From Clostridia bacterium (GTDB lineage: Bacteria; Bacillota; Clostridia; Oscillospirales; Acutalibacteraceae): 34,087 nt of DNA. How positions within the stretch are numbered: the first letter of the stretch is position 1; each line of letters starts with the position of its first letter. The stretch lies in assembly GCA_030523605.1 (NCBI GenBank), contig JAUNIE010000009.1:1-34087 (forward strand), read 5' to 3'. A program made the translations under genes and the position numbers. This document shows, in pieces, positions 25,453-32,657 of this stretch. Under the pieces are notes generated by a model that worked only from the letters and a program-made list of their open reading frames with translations, ran no database searches and was not told where the DNA came from.

Positions 25453-25737
25453 CTAAGCTTCAACGGCATATACGCTAACACGCTTGCGGTCACGTCCAAC
25501 ACGTTCAAACTTAACTTTTCCGTCTATCATCGCAAAAAGTGTGTCATCAGAACCTCTTCCAACATTTTCGCCCGGATGAATTTTTGTACCACGTTGTTTT
25601 ACTAAAATATTTCCTGCCAAAACAAACTGTCCGTCCGCACGCTTAACTCCTAGACGTTTTGACTCCGAATCACGCCCGTTAGAAGTCGAACCTTGCCCCT
25701 TCTTATGAGCAAAAAGCTGGATATTAATCATCAACAT
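25453..25737 (-). CDS. rpmA: Ribosomal protein L27 with cleavable extension
   Basis: 94 residues. [23 protein letters not shown] is the L27 N-terminus that reaches the peptidyl-transferase centre. It is preceded by [10 protein letters not shown], the Firmicutes extension removed by Prp between A and H. The start at 25737 follows GGAGGTG; an ATG two codons later is also possible. It is co-transcribed with rplU and prp, and its processing enzyme is the gene just upstream. Confidence 0.97.
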   Translation of the reverse strand: MLMINIQLFAHKKGQGSTSNGRDSESKRLGVKRADGQFVLAGNILVKQRGTKIHPGENVGRGSDDTLFAMIDGKVKFERVGRDRKRVSVYAVEA

Positions 25738-25743
25738 AATAAA

Positions 25744-26070
25744 CTACACCTCCACATAATTCACTTTAATATTTTCCGAATACATTTCTTCGAGCAAAAT
25801 CAAATGCATCTTAAAGCCACTTAGAATATCAGAACATCTTTGAATATCTTTTTCAGATACAAAAGCTCGCATAATACCAAGCTTGTCGTTTACATCTATT
25901 TCCACGTCCGCACCAAGCACTTCCGTCAAAGTATTGGCTGTCATATAAGCTGCCGACGAAACCGCTGCACAAACTATATCCGTACCTGCCTGCGAAAACC
26001 CCGAATGCCCCGAAATATTAAATCCTACTATATTTCCCGATTCGGAAAAATAAATTTCAGCTTTAATCAT
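25744..26070 (-). CDS. prp: Prp, L27-processing cysteine protease
   Basis: 108 residues. It cuts the N-terminal extension of L27 before assembly into the ribosome. The conserved G-H-S-G-F (His) and A-G-T-D-I-V-C-A-A-V-S (Cys) active-site motifs are present at about residues 21-23 and 34. The gene lies between rplU and rpmA as in other Firmicutes. Its stop is inside the ribosome-site region of rpmA. Confidence 0.96.
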   Translation of the reverse strand: MIKAEIYFSESGNIVGFNISGHSGFSQAGTDIVCAAVSSAAYMTANTLTEVLGADVEIDVNDKLGIMRAFVSEKDIQRCSDILSGFKMHLILLEEMYSENIKVNYVEV

Positions 26071-26084
26071 AAATCATCTCAAGA

Positions 26085-26393
26085 TTAAAAATTGATGGAT
26101 TCGATTTGTACTTTTGTGTACCACTGTCTGTGTCCCATCTTACGCTTACAGCTCTTCTTTGGCTTGTATGTAAAGACGGTTACTTTCTTGGCTTTTCCGC
26201 TTTTCAGAACTTTTCCGACTACTTTTGCCGAAGCCAAATCGGGAGTACCAAAATGAAAGCCTTTTTCGTCTTGACCTGCAATAACCTTAAATTCAACGCT
26301 TGATTCTGTGAGCTCATCGAGCTTTTCGATGTAAATCACATCTCCGACGCTAACTTTGTATTGCTTGCCACCTGTTTCAATAATTGCGTACAT
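26085..26393 (-). CDS. rplU: Ribosomal protein L21
   Basis: 102 residues. It has the N-terminal MYAIIETGGKQYKV strand and C-terminal KRKMGHRQWYTKVQI of bL21. It binds 23S rRNA on the outer 50S surface. First gene of the rplU-prp-rpmA operon, with a likely autoregulatory leader upstream (26394-26478). Confidence 0.97.
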   Translation of the reverse strand: MYAIIETGGKQYKVSVGDVIYIEKLDELTESSVEFKVIAGQDEKGFHFGTPDLASAKVVGKVLKSGKAKKVTVFTYKPKKSCKRKMGHRQWYTKVQIESINF

Positions 26394-26478
26394 TCCTTAC
26401 GCACCTACCTTTTTATTATCTCGCTACTGTCTCAGGCAGATATTAAATCTTTTATGGCCTGCAGTATGCGGCTTAATC
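26394..26478 (-). promoter_or_regulatory. Probable L21 leader RNA
   Basis: The 85-base leader of rplU contains a hairpin CAGGC...GCCTG with an inner AGAT/ATCT stem, then GAGACAGTAGCGAGATAAT and the AAGGTAGGTGCG ribosome region. Firmicutes rplU genes often carry an L21 leader that L21 is thought to bind for feedback control. The match is by position and structure only. Confidence 0.5.
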
Positions 26479-26507
26479 ATTCTATCACGTTTTATTTTAG
26501 TTGTCAA
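26479..26507 (-). promoter_or_regulatory. Promoter of rplU-prp-rpmA
   Basis: TTGACA (26502-26507), 17-base spacer, TAGAAT (26479-26484). The -35 box lies inside the last codons of the cysteine-protease gene, so the ribosomal operon starts within its neighbour's 3' end. Confidence 0.85.
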
Positions 26508-27558
26508 CAGTTTTATAATAATTATGTTTAAAATCTGCTTCTTCAAGCATTTTATCCCATTCTTGCGGAGTTATTTCATGACCTTTTTTAATCACGAAAT
26601 ACACAGGAAATCCCTCTTTAAAATCACATTTAAAAATAAATGGTATTGGTTTACCGACCGGCTTACTGAAAAAATTTTCACGAGATAAGCCAACAGTGGC
26701 GGCGCCGGTGGGCTCACCAATTATAAATTTATCATCTTCCGTACCCTCAATTGTTATTGCATGTCCACTCGAAAAGATAGGACAAAGCGTAATCAACATA
26801 ACGTTTTTAACGTCTATGCCCTGCTTTCTGGCAATTTTATTTCTCATAATTTCGAATAAATTATACATCTTATTAGAGGCAACTTTTGGATCAAATTCGC
26901 TTGAACCCGGCGACAAGTATTCTGACGGAATTGTCAAGGTTTGATACGTATACTCACTATTCGTGGTCTTTGCCACCCACTTTTCAATATCCTGGGTAAA
27001 CACACAATTCGGTATAAACAGTAGCCTTATTATGTAAGGAGAATTGTCAACTAATTCCTTCACTGTTTCATTAAAATCATGGCCACAGTCTCTTTTGAAT
27101 TTATATGGCGACACCCACCACTTTTCAGCTACGCCTCTAAAAATTTCTTTTTGAGTTCTTTCAATGCCGTATTTGCTCAGTGCCCTTTGCAAACAGGCGT
27201 TCCAGCACCAACCCGCTCCCTCTTGACGTTTTATATCATCGCCATACGGGTTATCTATTTTTTTGAGCATTCCTGAAGAAATTTTCTCATAATGTCCGTT
27301 AAGGTAATTACAATTTGAACTAAAATTTATTTCACGAGAAACATCAAGCACCAACTTTGCCCCACCGATAGCTCCTGTGGCAATTCCGACTTTTTTGAGT
27401 GTTTTCTTAGTTTTTGGGGAAAGCTTAGGTTTGCTCTTCGATTTTTCCTGTGAAGATACGCTGTAATATTGATTTTCTTCTTGAACTTGATTTGCGCTTG
27501 CAGCAATAGGCTGAAACAAAATAGCACAAGACAGCAAAATCGATAAATACTTTTTCAT
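26497..27558 (-). CDS. Exported papain-like cysteine protease
   Basis: 353 residues from ATG 27558 (AAAAAGGAG ribosome site; a frame to 27600 passes through it). Signal peptide MKKYLSILLSCAILFQPIAA, cleaved near ASA. A basic Lys/Ser linker and a second hydrophobic stretch (GIATGAIGGAKLVLDV, about 58-73) follow. The catalytic domain has Gln112-E-G-A-G-W-Cys118-W-N-A (the Q...WCWAA pattern of AvrRpt2-like/C39-like papain-fold proteases) and His266 (SSGHAITIEG). The usual Asp or Asn after the His strand is replaced by Glu282 (GEPT). It should act outside the cell; the substrate is unknown. Confidence 0.82.
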   Translation of the reverse strand: MKKYLSILLSCAILFQPIAASANQVQEENQYYSVSSQEKSKSKPKLSPKTKKTLKKVGIATGAIGGAKLVLDVSREINFSSNCNYLNGHYEKISSGMLKKIDNPYGDDIKRQEGAGWCWNACLQRALSKYGIERTQKEIFRGVAEKWWVSPYKFKRDCGHDFNETVKELVDNSPYIIRLLFIPNCVFTQDIEKWVAKTTNSEYTYQTLTIPSEYLSPGSSEFDPKVASNKMYNLFEIMRNKIARKQGIDVKNVMLITLCPIFSSGHAITIEGTEDDKFIIGEPTGAATVGLSRENFFSKPVGKPIPFIFKCDFKEGFPVYFVIKKGHEITPQEWDKMLEEADFKHNYYKTVDN

Positions 27559-27588
27559 GTTTTTCTCCTTTTTGTATAATTTAACACC

Positions 27589-27617
27589 ATTGTAACACAA
27601 AAGCCTTCAGAAGTCAA
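27589..27617 (-). promoter_or_regulatory. Promoter of the cysteine-protease gene
   Basis: TTGACT (27612-27617), 17-base spacer, TACAAT (27589-27594) followed by G. It is the same box pair and spacing as the promoter at 33966-33994. Confidence 0.85.
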
Positions 27618-27734
27618 TAATATTTTATTTTACTATTTGCGAACTCGGCAAATAAGCAGTACTTATGCTATATTTATTATCAAATCCCATATTTTTTACG
27701 AGTATATTCTAAAAAACGCTCAAGGTCATACTAA

Positions 27735-27959
27735 CATCTCGAGGATTACAACGCAAACCTGTTGGACAGCGGCTCCTATGATAATGCCGTGCGATCTGGC
27801 GGATACGAATGTCACCACCTTATTTCAAGCCGCTTCTACAAACACTACAAGTATTGTATATCTCGATACAGCTCCCCGGCAAAAGAGGCCATAATACAGT
27901 TACAGCATGTTTCTCCGTGGAAAATTTCTTTAAATCCTAAGATTTTGAAAATCCCATAA
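27735..27959 (+). pseudogene. Remnant of a His-His nuclease-like C-terminal domain
   Basis: An open stretch of 74 codons between a TAA and a terminal TAA reads HLEDYNANLLDSGSYDNAVR, then SGGYECHHLISSRFYKHY and a basic stretch with SRYSSPAKEAIIQLQHVSP. The E-C-H-H-L-I motif and following residues resemble the catalytic part of HNH/AHH-type nuclease domains at the end of polymorphic toxins. There is no convincing start codon or ribosome site; a TTG at 27762 is the only option and is poor. The segment is visibly richer in G and C than its flanks, suggesting acquired DNA. The rest of 27618-28115 shows no other gene. Confidence 0.45.
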
Positions 27960-28115
27960 AAGAAAAAATATATCCTGCGCCAATCCGTGCCTCACAGCGT
28001 TTGCTGTTTGACGATTTTAACAATCGACTACATTTACAGATGTACGTTATGGCAAAATTTCTTATCAAATTATTATTTTTAATTTTAGAAATTTTTACTT
28101 TTTTAAAAAATAATA

Positions 28116-28144
28116 TTGATAATATTAATAACTTAAAGTATAAT
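28116..28144 (+). promoter_or_regulatory. Promoter of the NPSTGD surface protein gene
   Basis: TTGATA (28116-28121), 17-base spacer, TATAAT (28139-28144), leaving a leader of about 75 bases ending in GAGGAGG. Confidence 0.7.
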
Positions 28145-28225
28145 TCTATTTGTTTATAACACAACGCACAATATTCAAAAATATGACTTTACGAGTACTG
28201 TACAATTTTTGAGGAGGATGAGTTT

Positions 28226-29299
28226 ATGAAAAAGAAAAAATTCCTGAGCGTACTAATCACGTTGCTCATGATTTTTTCACCAATGTTTTTCCTATCTATG
28301 AAGGTGCATGCCGCAGATGACGACAACGTTTATACCGTCATTTTAAAATCCGGTAAAGGCACAGGGAATGATGTAATAATCAAAAGCACTGATTCCGGTG
28401 TAATGGCAAAAAGTGAAGCAAGCGCCAAAAGTAGCCAGTTTTTTGTAGAAAACAACGCAACATACTTTTGCACTCCGCTTTCCGCTCCAAAAACTTTTCA
28501 AGCGCCAACGGACAAAAAATACTCATTTAGTGGATGGGCGTCAGAAAACGGGGAATTTTTACATGATGAAGATGTTAAAATGAATGACTGCGATAACAAT
28601 ACACTGGTTCTAACCGCTCTTTGGAATGACAGCTTTTTTAAACTGGCTGCTTCCGATACAATCGAAATCAAAGGCCCGGGATATACAGATTTCACCTACA
28701 CATTAGAAAGTTTGCACCTAGGTAAAACGGATCTTGGCAGCGGCAATAAACTGATCGTGGATAATGTAGAGGTAGAGTTTACAAGCGGAACATTAGAAAT
28801 CGATGGTAAAACTATACCTTATATGATATGCCCTACATACGGCAATCCTGGTAAAAAAGCAATTTCAGAGCAGTTTACAGAGAATGATATAGGTAAAGAA
28901 TTCAAAATGTCCATTTACATTTCGGAGGAAGATTATAAAAAAATTCAACCCGGAATCCATAAAACCACATTAACATTAAACTGTACCGGAATATATACTT
29001 GCCACCCCTATTCTTCCAAAAATCCGGATGGGCACTCGCCAAATTATATTTTTGAAACTAAAAAATTCAGAGGCAACACGGTAGCACTCAAATTACCACT
29101 TACACTAGTTGTTTCACATTCTTCGGCCGATGAAAGCACCTCGACACTTAATGCAAATAATTCGGAAGTTGCTGAAAAGGTAGACAACCCTAGCACAGGT
29201 GACTCTGCGAATGCAATTCCGTTGGTTATGATGGTAACAATCAGCATTTGTGGATTTACGACCGCAATAACCTGTAAAAATAAAAAACGTAAGCTTTAG
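28226..29299 (+). CDS. Surface protein with InlB-type repeat and NPSTGD tail
   Basis: 357 residues. A signal peptide (SVLITLLMIFSPMFFLSMKVHA) leads to a domain with YSFSGWASENGEFLHDEDV ... LVLTALWND (about 95-130), the Listeria-Bacteroides/InlB B-repeat signature. A beta-rich middle domain follows (about 140-295), then a Ser/Thr/Asn linker, NPSTGD, a hydrophobic helix and a KNKKRKL tail. This is a sortase-type sorting signal of the (N/S)PxTGD kind seen in Clostridia, though the final charged tail and the Asp after TG also fit simple membrane anchoring. It is monocistronic with its own terminator. A role in adhesion is inferred. Confidence 0.88.
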   Translation: MKKKKFLSVLITLLMIFSPMFFLSMKVHAADDDNVYTVILKSGKGTGNDVIIKSTDSGVMAKSEASAKSSQFFVENNATYFCTPLSAPKTFQAPTDKKYSFSGWASENGEFLHDEDVKMNDCDNNTLVLTALWNDSFFKLAASDTIEIKGPGYTDFTYTLESLHLGKTDLGSGNKLIVDNVEVEFTSGTLEIDGKTIPYMICPTYGNPGKKAISEQFTENDIGKEFKMSIYISEEDYKKIQPGIHKTTLTLNCTGIYTCHPYSSKNPDGHSPNYIFETKKFRGNTVALKLPLTLVVSHSSADESTSTLNANNSEVAEKVDNPSTGDSANAIPLVMMVTISICGFTTAITCKNKKRKL

Positions 29300-29324
29300 T
29301 ATCAAAAATCAAACTATATATACA

Positions 29325-29367
29325 AACGCTATGTAGAAATTCAATATCTATCATAGCGTTATTTTTT
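29325..29367 (+). terminator. Terminator of the NPSTGD surface protein gene
   Basis: AACGCTATG (29325-29333) and CATAGCGTT (29352-29360) pair perfectly; TAGA/TCTA extends the stem inward and ATTTTTTG follows. The remaining bases up to 29541 hold nothing recognised. Confidence 0.88.
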
Positions 29368-29541
29368 GTTTATAAATTAACGTATTTTATCTTTACGTGT
29401 AAGTACGCTCATTTAATTATCTCCTCCTGTTCATTTTAAATGTCCGCTTTATAGTTTACCGGTTCAACGTGCATGGAGCGGGATGTTTCTAAGTTGTTTT
29501 TGTATTTTTGTAGAAATTATCATAAATATATTTTTAACCGC

Positions 29542-29569
29542 TTGACTTATTACATTTAATTTATATAAT
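29542..29569 (+). promoter_or_regulatory. Promoter of the C39-like protein gene
   Basis: TTGACT (29542-29547), 16-base spacer, TATAAT (29564-29569). The leader of about 120 bases before the GTG start is unusually long for this window. Confidence 0.6.
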
Positions 29570-29698
29570 ATAATAATGCATGGGGTTGAGTGCTTTTTAA
29601 AATCGTTTATATATGCGGCTCAAACTTATTGTGGTGCGGATAGGCCATAATAGAATGCATATTGACTTTGTGTAAATTTTTTATTTGGAGGAGTTTTT

Positions 29699-30460
29699 GT
29701 GAGCAACAAAAAAAGATTTTTGAGTAAGGTTACTGCAGGTTTGTGCGCCGCTTGTTTGGGAACCGTTCCTGCGGTACATGCGGAGAGTCAGTTTGGTGAC
29801 TGGGAAAAGTTTTATAGTTTCAATAAGGAAATTTTAGAGCATACTCATTCTAAAAAACTGATGAAATTACCGATTTATCGGCAAGCTTCGAATTATACCA
29901 GCGGCGTGGCTTGTGTGCTTTCCATTTTGCGTTATACAAGTTATGAATTCGATATTCGTGAAGACAATCTTAAAGAAGCTCTTCACGCCACTGAAGAAAA
30001 TGGTACCGAATGGTATGATATAGTTGATTACTTGAACGCCGTGCGTTTAAATGATACTGATCACCAATACTTTAAGGTTGAAAAAAAAGAAAATATGACC
30101 GTAGATGATTTAATAAAAGAAATTAAAAAAGGTCATCCTGTTATTTGCGCAATCCAAGCTTGGAATTGGGACGAAAATGGAAAATACAGCATGGACTTAG
30201 ATTACAGTAACGAATGGGAATGTGGACACTGGGTCATTGCTATTGGTTATTTAAGAGACAACATAATATTTATGGACCCGTCTACTGCCGGAAATTATAC
30301 ATATATTCCGAAAGATAAATTAGTTGCAAGGTGGCATGACTATAATGTTGATGAAAATAATCAGCGTTATGATATTGTGCAATGCGGATTAGTTGTTAAA
30401 ATTGATGTTAAAAAACCGGACTGTGAGAAACATGCCGACCATTTATACGGCTTGATGTAA
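29699..30460 (+). CDS. Exported C39-like protein with Ser at the Cys position
   Basis: 253 residues from GTG 29699 (TTTGGAGGAG ribosome site). Signal peptide MSNKKRFLSKVTAGLCAACLGTVPAVHA. The body is a C39/papain-fold domain: Gln62 in PIYRQASNYTSGVACVLSIL, His177 in WECGHWVIAIGY and Asp193 in FMDPSTAG. Most C39-like enzymes have C-G-x-A-C; here it is Ser68-G-V-A-Cys72, so the usual nucleophile is Ser and only the second Cys remains. It could be a pseudo-enzyme, a serine variant, or a subfamily using another Cys. It is not fused to an ABC transporter, so it is unlikely to be the leader peptidase for the GG precursors. Confidence 0.85.
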   Translation: MSNKKRFLSKVTAGLCAACLGTVPAVHAESQFGDWEKFYSFNKEILEHTHSKKLMKLPIYRQASNYTSGVACVLSILRYTSYEFDIREDNLKEALHATEENGTEWYDIVDYLNAVRLNDTDHQYFKVEKKENMTVDDLIKEIKKGHPVICAIQAWNWDENGKYSMDLDYSNEWECGHWVIAIGYLRDNIIFMDPSTAGNYTYIPKDKLVARWHDYNVDENNQRYDIVQCGLVVKIDVKKPDCEKHADHLYGLM

Positions 30461-30524
30461 TTTTCTGTTTTTAGAAAAATTGGATTTTGAAATATTATAA
30501 ATTTGATTAATTACAAACGGTATC

Positions 30525-30549
30525 GCCACGCAATGAATGCGTGGCTTTT
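30525..30549 (+). terminator. Terminator of the C39-like gene
   Basis: GCCACGCA (30525-30532) and TGCGTGGC (30538-30545) form a perfect 8-bp stem with a five-base loop, followed by TTTTAAC. Confidence 0.88.
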
Positions 30550-31080
30550 AACATAAAAATAAACTATCAACCCAAAAACAATCGTTAGTGCTTGCATTCC
30601 GAAGAGTTTTTATGGCGCTGCTTATGTTGGACTCTATAGTTTTGACTTGATAATCCAGTATACTTGTAACATAAGGATAAATAACATTTATCATATTAGT
30701 GTTTTGGGCATTTTTCTCATGATTAAATAGAATCGCACAATATAAAGTTTATTTAGATTTTTTCTTCCGTATCCATACCAAACTCGCAGAGTATATCTAA
30801 AAACCGGTTCATTTAAGAATTTAATTCTTCTGAAAAAACTTAAGCTGTCTAAAATCCCTAGATTTTTATTGTTTAAAATCTTCAACTGAGCGACAGCACA
30901 ATAAAACCTGCGAACACAGCTGATAAAATAAAGCGGAGCATATTTGGCTTAGTATACTCAATGCAATATTTAAGACCAACTACTATACACAAGGTTATGC
31001 TTAAAATTACGGAAAACACTTTGTAACGTGAAAGTTTTATAATTAAATCAATATCTATTTTCTCAAATATATAAATAAAA
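30550..31080. other. Long non-coding stretch, no supported gene
   Basis: AT-rich DNA between the C39-like gene terminator and tRNA-Gly. On the minus strand a frame ending in TGA at 30882 encodes two hydrophobic helices (VFSVILSITLCIVVG and FILSAVFAGFIVLSLS) but has only a GTG start without a ribosome site, so it may be a decayed small membrane protein. Nothing else was recognised. Confidence 0.5.
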
Positions 31081-31155
31081 TGGAGCGAAAGACGGGATTC
31101 GAACCCGCGACATCCAGCTTGGGAAGCTGACGTTCTACCCCTGAACTACTTTCGC
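31081..31155 (-). tRNA. tRNA-Gly (CCC)
   Basis: 75 bases with acceptor GCGAAAG/CTTTCGC, D arm GTTC..GAAC, anticodon loop TTCCCAA (anticodon CCC, reading GGG), T loop TTCGAAT and an encoded CCA. Confidence 0.96.
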
Positions 31156-31232
31156 AAATCATCCATCTTCCACATCCTACCACTAACAAAAAATTTTTTC
31201 AATAGCTTTTTATTGGAAACTCAAAAAATTTC

Positions 31233-31262
31233 TTGACAGTATTACTTTAAATATGTTACAAT
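31233..31262 (+). promoter_or_regulatory. Promoter of the coiled-coil protein gene
   Basis: TTGACA (31233-31238), 18-base spacer, TACAAT (31257-31262) in the context TGTTACAAT, like the promoters at 27589 and 33966. Confidence 0.85.
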
Positions 31263-31309
31263 ACGGTTAGACCAATGCAAAATACTAATTATCGTAGGGA
31301 GAAATCGTT

Positions 31310-31825
31310 ATGAAAACAAGAACAAAAGCCAAAATATTATCAGGATTGCTCGCACTTTCGGGACTTTGCATGTCAGGAAATGCTTTGGCGTGCCAAAATA
31401 TCGACATATTAAGCCCTTTCCTAAAACGATGTCCGTTCCCACCAATGCCGATTATAGAAAAGAAACCTTTAACCCCCGAAAAAAAGCTGGAATTTCAAAA
31501 GCGAAAACTCGACCTTGGATATGAGGCGGACAGACTGCGTGAGGAACACAAGGAACTCGAAGATGAAAGTCAAAAAATTAAAAGTGCACTTGATGACATA
31601 TGTTATCAGCTGAAATGCGGAACAGATTTTACAAATCTATATGAAAAAGCCATACTGGACAGATTCGATAAATGTCTTGAGCAAAGACGTATGTACCGTG
31701 AAAAACTGGATGCGTTTCATTCCAGACTAAGTAATTGGCAAAACAGAGCGTTCAAATTTAACAAGGAAGTTTTGAAATACAAAAACAGCGAGGATTTATT
31801 ACAAAAAGAATATAGTTTATGGTAA
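31310..31825 (+). CDS. Small exported coiled-coil protein
   Basis: 171 residues with a signal peptide (AKILSGLLALSGLCMSGNALA). The mature N-terminus is Pro- and Cys-rich (CQNIDILSPFLKRCPFPPMP), then a long helical region (about 55-165) with strong heptad character and many Glu/Lys/Arg. Four Cys follow the signal peptide proper, with C-Y-Q-L-K-C in the middle, which could form disulfides outside the cell. No family is recognised. It has its own promoter, a GGGAGA ribosome site and a strong terminator, so it is transcribed alone. Confidence 0.82.
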   Translation: MKTRTKAKILSGLLALSGLCMSGNALACQNIDILSPFLKRCPFPPMPIIEKKPLTPEKKLEFQKRKLDLGYEADRLREEHKELEDESQKIKSALDDICYQLKCGTDFTNLYEKAILDRFDKCLEQRRMYREKLDAFHSRLSNWQNRAFKFNKEVLKYKNSEDLLQKEYSLW

Positions 31826-31861
31826 AAACCAGTAACTTACTAATACTTTTTGCAATAATGG

Positions 31862-31899
31862 CAGGTTATAAGCGTTGAGTCTTATAACCTGTTTATAAT
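31862..31899 (+). terminator. Terminator of the coiled-coil protein gene
   Basis: CAGGTTATAAG (31862-31872) pairs perfectly with CTTATAACCTG (31881-31891) over an eight-base loop, followed by TTTATAAT. Confidence 0.85.
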
Positions 31900-31994
31900 A
31901 CAGCTATTTAATCACAAATAATAAACGTTCTAAACACTGTTTATGCGGAATATCTTATAGAAGTGGTAAAATCATTACACACAAGCTTTAATCC

Positions 31995-32023
31995 TTGACA
32001 ATTTATTAGCATTTTTATATATT
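31995..32023 (+). promoter_or_regulatory. Promoter of the DUF6512-like gene
   Basis: TTGACA (31995-32000), 17-base spacer, TATATT (32018-32023), about 30 bases before the TTG start. Confidence 0.75.
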
Positions 32024-32057
32024 AATTTCAATGATTGATATATAGGAGGAAAACATT

Positions 32058-32582
32058 TTGTGGAATGCTGTTATTATAATATCTATTCTGGGTACACTTG
32101 CACATTTTATGTACGAAATAAGCGGGCATAACAAGTTTATTGCTCTATTTGCCGCAGTAAATGAATCCACCTGGGAACACATTAAAATAGCCCTGACTCC
32201 CAGCCTGCTTTGGGGACTTTATGACGGGTTCGTCTATGGAACAAATCCAAATTATTTTCCAGCAAAAACCTTAAGCTTACTGACCATAATCTTAGGCATA
32301 CCCTTGGTTTTTTACGGATTCAAAGCTGTTTTTAAAAAATCTGTTCTTTGGGTTGACATACTTCTGTTTTATGCTGCTATAATTTGTAGCCAGTGGGTTT
32401 TTAGGCTCATTATAGACTCACCACCTATGAATTTTATGTTTGAATACTTAGGCACCGTAGGTCTATTCATAATATTTGGGAGTTATATGGTGCTTACCCT
32501 GCAACCTTTTGAAAACTTTATATTTGAGGATCCGATTTCAAAAAAATACGGAAAAGACGGTCATTCCGAACACCATCACTAA
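32058..32582 (+). CDS. DUF6512-like integral membrane protein
   Basis: 174 residues from TTG 32058, eight bases after GGAGG. Five hydrophobic segments can be seen, starting with NAVIIISILGTLAHFMYE. The conserved-looking N-E-S-T-W-E-H-I-K loop after the first helix is the hallmark I associate with DUF6512 proteins. The C-terminus is a cytoplasmic or exposed His-rich tail (KDGHSEHHH) that could bind metal. The function of the family is unknown. Transcribed alone, it ends at a bidirectional terminator shared with the symporter gene. Confidence 0.85.
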   Translation: MWNAVIIISILGTLAHFMYEISGHNKFIALFAAVNESTWEHIKIALTPSLLWGLYDGFVYGTNPNYFPAKTLSLLTIILGIPLVFYGFKAVFKKSVLWVDILLFYAAIICSQWVFRLIIDSPPMNFMFEYLGTVGLFIIFGSYMVLTLQPFENFIFEDPISKKYGKDGHSEHHH

Positions 32583-32599
32583 AACTACACAAAAAATAA

Positions 32600-32633
32600 A
32601 AGCCGCTTTCAAATACCGAGAGCGACCTTTTTT
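32600..32633. terminator. Bidirectional terminator
   Basis: CGCTTTC (32604-32610) and GAGAGCG (32618-32624) form the stem with one G-U; CCTTTTTT follows on the plus strand and the A-rich run before it (AAAAAATAAAA) serves the convergent symporter gene. Confidence 0.8.
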
Positions 32634-32657
32634 ATTTCAAAATTTAAAATATTATTT

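Noticed and set aside
27637-27894. 85-residue plus-strand frame overlapping the nuclease-like fragment
   Set aside because: Another frame of the same DNA carries the HH motif; this one has low-complexity Thr/Ser content and no ribosome site.
29699-30460. C39-like protein as the peptidase for the GG leaders
   Set aside because: It is exported, not fused to an ABC transporter, and lacks the catalytic Cys.
30691-30885. 64-residue minus-strand frame
   Set aside because: No ribosome site, odd composition and no recognisable motif.
30882-31060. Small two-helix membrane protein on the minus strand
   Set aside because: No ribosome site, only a GTG start, and the open frame runs into tRNA-Gly; treated as chance or a decayed gene.
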